Shown here: positions 54,025 to 64,000 of the stretch, piece after piece
Numbering within the stretch: the stretch's first letter is position 1
Layout: each line of letters opens with the position of its first letter
Assembly (NCBI GenBank): GCA_033675265.1
Contig: JAUJYZ010000458.1
Span: forward strand, 1 to 64,000
DNA: 64,000 bases
Origin: Actinostola sp. cb2023
Lineage: Eukaryota; Cnidaria; Anthozoa; Actiniaria; Actinostolidae
Direction of reading: 5' to 3'
Translations under genes and position numbers: made by a program
The notes under the pieces: model-generated
Told to the model about the DNA's origin: nothing
The model's database searches: none
The model's input: only the letters and a program-made list of their open reading frames with translations

Positions 54025-54582
54025 AATGATAACTACACTCTATACGGCTCAAGTAGTCCGCTTTGACAGAAAAACTCTAGATCTTTGGATCCCCGTGGTA
54101 AATTCTCGGAACCCCCGGTTTATGTTGCGTGAAGTAACTTTGATCTCTATTTTTTTTACAATATACTGCCAAACGCACAATTTGTTTTTCTTCCTGAAGA
54201 TGAAGATCCTAGCGCTATGCCTGTCCCTCTCTCGTGTAAACATAACGGAATGCATTGCCAAAAGTAGTAAATATCTCAAAATAAGAGATAAATAGTTATT
54301 GTTAATGTTCCAATCAGTTGAAATTATAAAAGGCTGGTAATACTTTTCTTCGCGTTGTATATCTGATTTGTATCTTACACTATAATCGCTATAATCGCAC
54401 CGCGGCCATCTTGGATTTGACGTCACGACTTGTAGCATGCATGCTGAAATTAAACGAGGTCTGAGAAAAGGGTGTAGATGATTTCAATAGCTAGATTCTA
54501 TGATTAGTAGAGGCAAATATTTTTCTGTTTTTGCGAGATTTTGAACTTGGTCAATATCGATCTTGTGTGAAGGGATTAGAGC

Positions 54583-54853
54583 CCATGGGGAGTACTCAGG
54601 GAGTATCAGTGACGAGGAGGTGCGAATACCTTTTTGGGATTTGAGATTCGCGGCTTGGAACTTTTTTGGGGGTTGATAATAATGATATCCTACCGTTCTC
54701 GATTTTAAGCGGAGAAAAATTGGACTTTTTGGGGGTTACGATTTTGGACTTTTTTAGGGTCTTGTTTTTGTTTAATGGACTTTTGGGGGGTTAACAAGTT
54801 TGGCCTAATTCGCACCTCCCCGTCACTGATGCCCCTGTGTACCCACCCTGGGG
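54583..54853. mobile_element. CCCAGGG MITE, arm B copy
   Basis: Counterpart of 22099-22385 with flanks ATTAGAGC and GTTAGAGC. Confidence 0.62.
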
Positions 54854-54959
54854 GTTAGAGCTAGTGTCCATGTTCAGCAATGGCGGATGAAGCCGCATCT
54901 ACACGAACAAGTTTTCCTTGACAAGGAAAAATTGACAATTTAATTTTTGTCATCTACAC

Positions 54960-55190
54960 GAGCAAGTTTTCCTTGACAAGGAAATTGGTGGGTTATAGCC
55001 CATACAAGATAGTCAAACATCGTACAAAATGATCATTTTTGGTGGGCTATCAAAATGGTCAAAAATCGTTGAAAATGGTCATTTTTTGTGGGTTATAGCT
55101 CATGCAAAATGGTCAAAAAACGTGAAAATGATCATTTTGGGTGGGAATTGGTCAAAAATCGTCCAAAATGGCCATTTTGCAAAAAGGAAG
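54960..55190 (-). repeat. Minisatellite, arm B copy
   Basis: Counterpart of 21735-22015, with fewer units. Confidence 0.6.
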
Positions 55191-55874
55191 TCCATCTTAG
55201 GCAGATTTTAATAAAATAAATGGTGAAGAACCCTAGCCTTGTCCGCAGGCATCTCTCTCATTTGAGGACAGCTCACACTCGCCCCAGTCTATCTAGTTTG
55301 CCACAGGAAGCCCATTCTCTGTTTCTGGTTATTTTTTGAAAAGTCTGCGTGGTGGATGAGGAGGCTATAAAAACAGAGAGCATTTTACGGATGAGAGAGG
55401 TACAGAAACCGTTCCCTCGCTGTGGCGAAACTTCCTGGTTAGCAACCCAATTTCCGATTATCGGTTTCTAAACGCCGTGTCGCGAATGTATCACACAATG
55501 TAATTAACTGAAACATGTTATTAGCAAAGTAAAAACAAAATGTGTTAGTAGTATGCTCGCTGGGCGATATTGAACAATAACAATATCAATCATAACAACT
55601 AGACATAAACTGTCACGTTGTAGTTTGTGGAGAAGAAAAAAATATCCTGTTTTTTTTTTGTTTCAAAAAATAAAAATCCTCGGTTATTAATTGATTTTGC
55701 TATCGTCTTAACATTTTATTCAAAGTGTATGCGAACTATTATTTTTTATTTTGAAAATCGATTACACATGAAGTGAATAGCGGGATGGTTCAGTAGTTTT
55801 GGGATTTGAGCTTCGCAGTTGCGAGTTATCGTGATATGGTAACTTGGTGACGTCAGTTTGTTTTTAATTGATAA

Positions 55875-56405
55875 AGAGTGATTCCAATAAATCTGGGCAC
55901 TACTAATTAGCTGTCAGTGTTTATTAGATGAAAAAAAAACCCAGTGAGTGTCTAATAGTGTGTAATGGTGTAGTTAGTAATGCCTAGATTTATTGAAACC
56001 ACTGCTCTAGTATACAAAAGGCGCCCTTGTGCAATGAGGGTTTATCATGTAATTTCAAAACTCATAGGACAAAAATATGATCATCAAATCTGGAAAGAGC
56101 TCTTTGAAATTAGTAAAAATGTGAAGTACAGTTTGGGAAATATCGCTCAGACACAAATTGCGAAGATATAGATTTTCAAAAATAAACCTTTGTTGGTAGG
56201 CAAGAGTTGCCAACCAGCGTAAATTTCCAAAGGTTTTCATATCATATAAACTTTCGAATTTTGAAAATTCATATCTTCGCAATTTATGAAGCGATATTTT
56301 CCAAACTTCACATTTTTTTACTAATTTCAACGACTGCGGAGCTCTTTCCAGATATATAATCATTGTTTGTCCTATGAGTTTTGAAATTACATGATACACC
56401 ATCAT
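55875..56405. mobile_element. Two intron-2 foldback/MITE elements, arm B copies
   Basis: About 55875-56005 matches 20884-21015, and about 56035-56405 matches 20505-20860. They were inherited with the duplicated peptide locus. Confidence 0.6.
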
Positions 56406-56562
56406 TCTCTTGTGCAAATATCAACCTTGTAATCTAGTATTCTGGCAAACAGTTTTCTACAACTTATATACACGATGTTAAGCCACCGCATCAGAATATC
56501 AGACTTTATAAAATTACGTATTTGTTATTGTTAACGGAAAAATAATATATGACATAACTTAC

Positions 56563-56625
56563 TGCAGTAAAATCCAGGCGGGCAATGCCTTTCGTCCTGC
56601 TCGCAATTAACACCACGCTTCTCTA
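56563..56625 (-). pseudogene. Peptide gene copy 3, exon 2 only
   Basis: A 63-bp exon with intact acceptor and GTAAGT donor, encoding VEKR and the first three cysteines of the mature peptide. Relative to copy 2, the second Gly becomes Val and an Ala and an Asp each become Glu; the Val codon at the exon start differs silently. Exon 3, its acceptor and the poly(A) signal are missing: a 57-bp stretch corresponding to 21363-21419 is deleted at about 55520. Exon 1 is missing at a rearranged junction near 58268. This copy therefore cannot make the full peptide. Confidence 0.75.
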
Positions 56626-56999
56626 CTGCAAAATATCAATGTTAAGAAAAATCAATTCTAAAACACTAAACATTTGAATATCCCAGCCATGAACGGAACC
56701 ATGGCCGGTTTCAAGCAAAATCCACTGATATTTTTTTATGTTTGTTTGTATGTTTGATTGGCTGATTTTGTTCTTTATTCGTGTTTTATTATTTGTTTTT
56801 ATTTTTAAGACCTTGGCTAAAAAAAAGGTCTTGGCATCGGAGGATTTTGCTTTACCGCACAGTCAGTTTCACGTGAAACACCTCTTGTTTTTTTCTTATC
56901 TTGTTTTTTGTTTTTTTTCTGCCCGGGTAACATGTGTATAGTTAGGCATTGCCATTCACATTCTACATTTCTCGTTTTCAAAACCTGGTTGTTATCTTT

Positions 57000-57431
57000 A
57001 AAGTGTCCATGAAACGAAATGTCGACCCTTGTTTTTATTGTACATTATTGTTGATTGGTCTTTCTCTGAACATTTGCTGTATTTAAACATTGACCGTTTG
57101 AGCGTGCGAACATTTCAGTTCTTTTCGCGGTTCGAAAATTATCATTTTCAACCAAAATGTGCGACAAGAGATTGGTCCCTTGACAATGGCTCGGTGACGT
57201 CATAGATTGTGTATGCCTTTGTTTGCACAACTTATGACGTCACATTTCTATAGTTTGACCGAGCGGGAATTGTCGCACTTTGAAACCCAAAATGCCCAAC
57301 TTCGTGCGCGAAATAAAACATGTTCCTGAAACTCAATTCACTTTTTATTAACGCCATGTAAACAAGCAAATAGCAAACTTTCGTAGTAGCAAATAAAAAC
57401 GGGGTCTGTTTTTTCGTTTCATAGGCACTTT
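57000..57431. mobile_element. MITE with AAAGTGCC TIRs, copy 3
   Basis: Third copy of the element described at 325-759, with both TGACGTCA octamers. Confidence 0.72.
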
Positions 57432-59267
57432 AAGTAGAAGGTATAGTTTAACTCTCGCTAAGAGATATTTGAGAGAGGTTGTCCTTCCTGTAAGACACTA
57501 TAGGAGGATCTGAATAGATCCTTGCAAGGTTAGGAGTTTAGACAATTAATGCCGTATGTTGGTCTGAACATTAAACCCAAGGCATACATACATGTACAAA
57601 TTAAAGCTTGTTGTGTAGGACGTAATGTTTAAATGCCGACAATGCATGAGGACTGTGAGTTGAGAGAAAAGCGAATCAACTGAAACGTCTGCAAAGGAGG
57701 CTAGGAGACAGGATGTACTTGGATGTTCTTTAAAGACAAATCATCCGAGATACAGCCATGCTATCGCTGACTGCCAGTGATCGAGTTCACTGACATATTG
57801 TGGCAGCTACGGGAACAAATCAGTCACGCAAACAAACCAAATCAGGAACCACACATTGAATCGATACATCGCAGCATTTCACTTTCTATTAGAAACTACT
57901 AGTAATAAGGTTTTTTTTCCAAGAGGGTAACGTTCCAAAAGGCGTTCCAATATGAACAAGCACAACAAAGCAAAATCTAAGGCTCAGAACGGGAGCCGAG
58001 TTTAGTATAAATCTTGCAAATACAGTCCTACCCAACAAGCTTTAATTTGTATCTATGGGTTTAAAGTTCATACCAAAAAACTTGATTCGTTCTCGGATAT
58101 ATTGGTGGCGCATTGTTTGAGGGGAATAAATGTTATACATACATACGATACATGCATGCATACATACATGGTTTATTTGTTTTGCAGGTTGGGTTACAAT
58201 GACGCAAGACTTAAGTCCTGATGTGGTCCTGCCTATCTACCTATCTATAAGGAGTAAAATTATGTTATTAATTATATTAATTAATTATGTCTTTTGCGCT
58301 CTCGATGATATATCACAAGATACGTCGGAAGAAACGAGGAAAGTAGCACTGAATTAACCGTCTTCTCTGATTCGCGTTAGAGAAAACTCGCCTGTTAAGT
58401 GCTGGTGTCGAACCGAATCAAGTGAAATATTTATTCTCTTCATTTTTTTAACTGAAGCTTAATAAAAAAAACCGGTAACAAAGCCGCTTATTAACAATAG
58501 ATAGATCTATAAAACCGCCAAATTAAAAACCGCCCTTCACACTTGTGATCGGTCTGGGATTTACAACTCCCAAAGCACATTACATCGGAATGCTGTTTTT
58601 AATCTGCTGAACAATTAATGTGCTTCTGATTATGTATCTGATTATGAATTATTATTATTATTATTATTATTCCATTTTGTGCTAGATGTCCCTAAAGCAA
58701 TGGCCATTCTGGGCAATGCACTTGAAGTTACGATACGACATGTAGACGATGAAGGTATTTGGAGACTTTATTTGGCGTCGAGAGAATAAACAAGACCGTA
58801 AACAGTGCACGTGTCAAATGTATAAACCAGGAGCAGGGAAAATCCTACATATCTAGCTTGGACTGTTTGAAATCTAAACGAAGTCAATGTCTTCTATACT
58901 TTGTACCGCTGTAATTGTGTGTTGTGGTAAGCTTATAACACCGATATATCTTTATTTTGCTGAGTTTTTGAAATCGTTCAATTGATTTGAATGCAGGAAA
59001 TATTGTTCGCGATTGTTCGAGTCACACCCTGCGATGTCTAATTTATTCATATTTGTATTCTTATTTGTATGGATATAATTAAACGTCATGACCTTAATCC
59101 AATCTGGTCGTAATGTTGTGTGAAATGCCGCTATAGAAGAACTTCATGGACTTGGAGTCAAACTACCCATGTTCATGGAGCGTTCAGTGCTCGTAAGCGA
59201 AATGATTCCATGACAACCGAGATTGTGCAACTTTTCTTTAGTGAGACACGTAGAAAAGACCCATAAA

Positions 59268-59453
59268 ATGACAATACGGAGCTATCGCATAATCTTTTGC
59301 GCTCTCGATGATATATCACAAGATACGTCAGAAGAAAAGAAGAAAGTGGCACTGATTAACCGTCTTCTCTGCATCGCGTTGGAGAAAACTCGCCTGTTAA
59401 GTGCTGGTGTCGAACCGGATAAAGTGAAAGCTTTATTCTCTAAAGTTTCTTAA
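59268..59453 (+). other. Captured coding-like fragment, ~61 codons
   Basis: From ATG 59268 it reads MTIRSYRIIFCALDDISQDT..., then a basic/leucine-rich helix-like tail ending VKALFSKVS and a stop. Related versions occur near 58285-58440 and 61260-61410. In copies 1-2 and the 61.3-kb copy, a 47-bp internal segment is missing, which breaks the frame. Composition is protein-like and amphipathic, but no family is recognised. Probably an exon carried by the repeat. Confidence 0.3.
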
Positions 59454-60315
59454 CTGAAGCTTAATAAAAAAAAACGGCTCTTATAAAAGCCAACAAATGA
59501 TTTAAACGTGATGACCTTAATGCAAAATAGAGTTTTCCAGTAAAAGTCCGGAAAGCCGGTCAGTTCGAGAACAATTTAGACTGAGCTTTTCATGAGTTTA
59601 TAACCACAATGCCCTGATTATATGGAATTTGCGGTGGTTAACGGTATAATCCTTGATAACAAAGCCGTTTACTAACAATAGATAGATCTATAAAACCGCA
59701 CTTCACACTTATGATCGGTCTGGGATTTACAACTCCCAAAGCACATTACATAGGAATGCTGTTTTTAATCTGCTGAACAATTAATGTGCTTCTGATTATG
59801 TATTCCATTTTGTGCTAGATGTCCCTAAAACAATGGCCATTCTGGGCAATGCACTTGAAGTTACGATACGACATGTAGAGGATGAAGGTATTTGGAGACT
59901 TTATTTAGCGTCGAGAGAATAAACAAGACCGTAAACAGTGCACGTAGCTAGGTAATTTGACACGTTAATAAAGGTTATTATTATTACGTGTCAAATGTAT
60001 AATCCAGGAGCAGGGAAAATCCTACATATCTAGCTTGGACTGTTTGAAATCTAAACGAAGTCAATGTCTTCTATACTTTGTACCGCTGTAATTGTGTGTT
60101 GTGGTAAGCTTATAACACCGATAGATCTTTATTTTGCTGAGTTTTTGAAATCGTTCAGTTGATATGAATGCCCAGAATGCAAGAAATATTGTTCATGATT
60201 GTTCAAGTCTAACCCTGCGATGTCTAATTTATTCATATTTGTAATCTTATTTGTATGGATATATTTATGGCGCCAAATAAACTATTGTCCTTTCTATGAT
60301 TCGCTGAGTCGTGCA

Positions 60316-60369
60316 ACTCACTCTCTTGGCGGAGGAACCGGCTCTGGCATGGGAACACTTCTGATCTCT
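60316..60369 (+). pseudogene. Beta-tubulin signature fragment, copy 3 (in frame)
   Basis: Reads THSLGGGTGSGMGTLLIS, the glycine-rich nucleotide-binding loop that is near-invariant in beta-tubulins, inside a 71-codon open frame. Sequence on either side is not tubulin, so only about 18-20 codons are retained. It is a fragment of a captured exon, not a functional tubulin. Confidence 0.7.
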
Positions 60370-62352
60370 TCTGATCTTCAAAGTCTCAGCGCAATGTCTG
60401 TAATCGCAGTGTAATGCTTCTTTTGTAAACTATTGATATACTATTTTACCTATTACTTTGATAATTTTTGTAACATTGTTGTGTTATCTCGGGGCCGCCG
60501 CCCCTCCTGCCGGGATTAGCCACAGCTAAATGGCAGCATTAACGATTGAAGATTAAAGATAAAGATCCGAGTCATGCAACGACCAACGAGCGACCAAACA
60601 CTGTTTTAATAATCACACTGCGAAACGTATATTTAGGTCAAATAGGCTACCGTATTTATGTAAGCTTAATAGTTTATAGAAGCCCGACTTCGCGTTAGTA
60701 TAGCGTCTAGTTAATATTATTATTATGTTTTCTCTGTTTAGCACTGGCTGTTTGCGTGTGACTTCTTCATTCATTCAGTTGTGCTCACCTTTGAATCTCC
60801 GGCTCAGTAACTCTTTTCAGTTTGGCTTTACTTCTTGCTCTGTTTCACAGAAGTGAAGAACGTGACGACGGAACACATTATTAAGCTATCATAAGTGCTT
60901 GATGTCGATAGACGTCATTTCCGGTCTCATCAGGTGATCTATCAACTGGCCTATGATTGGTTGAAAATTATAAGGAATTTATCAATCAGGGCCGGTAAAG
61001 AAAACTATTTCAATGCGGATAATGACTTTAGAAAACCCTTTATTACTAACTAGCCAGAGCTAATTCGCATGATATGAATACCAAGATTGAATTGTTGGTG
61101 TTATGTAATGTTGTGTGATATGCCGCTATAGAAGAACTTCATGGACTTGGAATCAAACTACCCATGTTCATGGAGCGTTCAGTGCTCGTAAGCGAAATGA
61201 TTCCATGACAACCGAGATTGTGCAAATTATTTTTAGTGATGCACGTAGAAAAGACCCATAAAATGACAATTCGGAGCTATCGCATAATCTTTTGTGGCAC
61301 TGATTAACCGTCATCTCTGCCTCGCGTTAGAGAAAACTCGCAGATTAAGTGCTGGTGTAAAACCGGATAAAGTGAAAGCTTTATTCTCTAAAGTTTCTTA
61401 ACTGAAGCTTAATAATGAAAAAACCCGGCTCTTATAAGAGCCACCAAATGATTTAAACGTGATGACCTTAATGCAATATAGAGTTTTCCAGTAAAAGTGG
61501 AAGGCCGGTCAGTTCGAGAAAAAATTAGACTGAGCTTTTCATGAGTTTATAACCACAATGCCCTGATTATCGACTTTGCGGTGGTTAACGGTATAATCCT
61601 TGATAACAAAGCCGTTTACTAACAATAGATAGATCTATAAAACCGCCCTTCACACTTGCATGTGATCGGTCTGGGATTTACAACTCCCAAAGCACATTAC
61701 ATAGGAATGCTGTTTTTAATCTGCTGAACAATTAATGTGCTTCTGATTATGTATTCCATTTTGTGCTAGATGTCCCTAAAACAATGGCCATTCTGGGCAA
61801 TGCACTTGAAGTTACGATACGACATGTAGACGATGAAGGTATTTGGAGACTTTATTTAGCGTGGAGAGAATAAACAAGACCGTAAACAGTGCACGTGTCA
61901 AATGTATAAACCAGGAGCAGGGAAAATCCTACATATCTAGCTAGCTTGGACTGTTTGAAATCTAAACGAAGTCAATGTCTTCTATACTTTGTACCGCTGT
62001 AATTGTGTGTTGTGGTATGCTTATAACACCGATAGATCTTTATTTTGCTGAGTTTTTGAAATCGTTTTGAAAGCACATTACATAGGAATGCTGTTTTTAA
62101 TCTGCTGAATAATTAATGTGCTTCTGATTATGTATTCCATTTTGTGCTAGATGCCCCTAAAACAATGGCCATTCTGGGCAATGAAATAATAAAAATGCAG
62201 TATGGTGTTGCTTAACGCTAACACTATAACAATCTGGTCATAGACAGAGAGCTAGACTCCCAGCAGTCAGTGATCACTTTTATTCTTACCATTGCATAAT
62301 ATAAAGTTTGTACAGTGGAACCTCGATATTAACGATTATTATTATTATACTC

Positions 62353-63743
62353 AACATGTATACATTTTGTCTGCGCATGCGTTAGAATTCAGATTTGAAA
62401 GTGATTTGCCGCCATTTTCTTTGCAAATTGCACTGCGGTGGGATATTTAGTGAGCGATCTTCGTCTCTAGAATGATGTTCAAGAAAGTATTTGAAAGGAA
62501 ATCAATAGTCTGCCTACTTTTGTTTTGCTGTAGATGATTTTTTTCCGAATAAGGGTCGTAGATGACAAAATATCAAGGAACAAATTCCGCCGAAACAAGG
62601 AATTATCCTAAAACCAGCTACATTGTCCTTTGGGTTTATTCTCATCGAAGATGATTTCAAGAGATACCTCACAGTAAAAGTTAGTACTGACACATTGAAG
62701 GTCACATTCTGTGAATTTGAGTTCTGTACATTCAGTATTCTCAAAGTATTTTGCTCGGTTCAGTTGGGTATTTATCATTTTTGCACGTATTTTCCTAACA
62801 TTCCTACCTAAAGAACAACACTTATTAACTCGCCCCCCAGCCGAAAATAGCACAAATTGACTTCTTCTAAGCTTATTCTTTGCATTCGAGAACTTATTTT
62901 AAGCAGAAAAATTGTCCCTCAATGTGAGATCGTATTATTTAGGTACTATGGTATCAGTACACTCTATTTGTTATGATTATGACTGATTTTCATCGCTGGT
63001 GTATACCATATTACAAACACTCTATGTGTTGAAGTTTATTGTAAAGGATAGCTTAATTCTTCATTTTTTTGGACTTCTTAGAATCAGCTGTAAACCGTTT
63101 GATATAAGTTTGATTCACATTGAGATTTTATTCAGCATTGTGTTTACGAATCGTTTATCTGAATTGGTGACGTGTCAAACTAAATTATAAGAAAACCTTT
63201 CTTAGTAGCTCACCCCCCAGCAATTTTCTTCCGTGATTTATTGCTTCACTCATGCTAGTTTCGTAAGGTCTTGTTTGTTGGAGTTGAAAAATTGTCCCTC
63301 TTGCTTTGCGGTGGATTTGAAGTGTCCAAGTATCACTCATTCACCCGACTTCTCCGTAGGAATGTTGCCGTGTTTTGGCGGATTTTGTTCCTTTATACGG
63401 AAAAAATATCCACAGCACCACAAAAGTAGGCGGACTATTGATTTCCTTTCAATGATTTTCTTAAACTTCATTCTAGAGACGAAGATCGCTCACTAAAGGC
63501 GTCCACAGCAGTGCACTTGGCAAAACAATAGCGATGCTTCATGTTTATAAACATTAACATTGTGATGTAAATGTGCCAACTATTTCCACAAAAGCTTTTC
63601 ACACGTTTTGTTTCAACAGCCAATCGATCTCTGGTTGGCACATCGTTGGCATACTGAATGACAAAAGCTGAAGTATCGATTATGCAAATAGGTACTTTGA
63701 AATCTGAATCCTAACGCATGCGCAGACAAAATGTATACATGTT
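62353..63743. mobile_element. 1391-bp Mutator-like element with 9-bp target duplication (copy 3 only)
   Basis: The ends AACATGTATACATTTTGTCT and its inverse close long TIRs that extend inward (GCGCATGCGTTAG; later CGATCTTCGTCTCTAGAATG). The 9-bp duplication ATTATACTC is at 62344-62352 and 63744-63752. It splits the pogo-type MITE that is intact in copy 2. ORFs of 62-87 codons are unconvincing; no transposase. Confidence 0.85.
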
Positions 63744-64000
63744 ATTATACTCGATATAACGATGTTCCCGGTATAACGATCAACATTTGACAGCCCGGGA
63801 AATTATATAGTAAATGTATGGAGAAAAGTCCCGATTTAACGATACTCGAGTAACGATATTCCCGATATAACATGAAAAATCAATTATTAACGATGCCCGA
63901 TAGAGTGCAAACACTAAAACCGTGAAACAGTAGAAACTATTTAGTGCTAAATAGCACCAATGGAACAATAGAAAACAAAAGACATTGCACTATTTAGTGC

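Larger units (their letters stand above)
58270..62190 (+). repeat. Tandemly expanded composite unit in copy 3
   Basis: The unit present once in copies 1 and 2 is repeated here with different internal deletions. Unit joints of the form GGGCAATGCACTTGAAGTTACG lie near 58716, 59850 and 61800. The stretch with the beta-tubulin fragment is kept only in the longest unit (about 59850-61800). Each joint also encodes the same short frame from ATG in AAACAATGGCC (MAILGNALEVTIRHVDDEGI...), ending at a stop about 29 codons on. Confidence 0.75.
47088..64000 (+). repeat. Inverted-duplication arm B (includes copy 3)
   Basis: Reverse complement of arm A from 47088 (pairing with 36720) outward. From 56667 it also runs parallel to copy 1. 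Insertions unique to arm B relative to arm A are 51784-52069, 52474-53683, 53737-54024 and 62353-63743. Exons 1 and 3 of the peptide gene are deleted. Confidence 0.92.

Overview
The window looks like nuclear DNA of an AT-rich marine invertebrate, most plausibly a cnidarian. That is inferred from the repeat content (BEL/Pao and Penelope-like retroelements, P-element-like transposase, many TIR MITEs) and from a spliced secreted Cys-rich prepropeptide with a Lys-Arg cleavage site. There is no operon structure, rRNA or CRISPR. Genes have GT-AG introns, and most bases are repeats.

The dominant architecture is a set of very large inverted duplications. Copy 1 (1-7640) is repeated in reverse at 12646-20234. 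The reversed block continues as arm A to 36720, and arm A is repeated in reverse again as arm B (47088-64000). Any one locus is therefore present two or three times. The copies differ by scattered SNPs and small indels and by several cleanly bounded transposon insertions present in only one copy. This argues for independently evolved duplicates or divergent haplotypes rather than a trivial read artefact.

Between copy 1 and copy 2 lies a 5.0 kb spacer (7641-12645) with a Penelope-like reverse transcriptase gene. Between arms A and B lies a 4.5 kb long-TIR transposon (36721-41198). It is followed by a spliced P-element/THAP9-like transposase gene (42546-47173) whose last recognisable exon straddles the palindrome breakpoint. 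Arm A alone carries a young BEL/Pao retrotransposon (23163-31724) with 1037-bp LTRs and a 5-bp target duplication.

The most gene-like host locus is the three-exon secreted peptide gene at 18499-21405 (+): signal peptide, propeptide, Lys-Arg, then a mature peptide of about 29 residues with four cysteines. Copy 1 shows its exon 1 at the window edge. The arm B copy retains only exon 2, with amino-acid changes in the mature region. Smaller candidates are a two-exon 31-residue ORF present twice, a membrane-anchored ORF cut at the duplication boundary, a captured beta-tubulin fragment, and a degenerate tRNA-Lys-like sequence.

Limits: coordinates of repeats without clear target duplications are approximate. 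Product calls rest on motifs read by eye. Several frameshifts fall in homopolymers and may be sequence errors.
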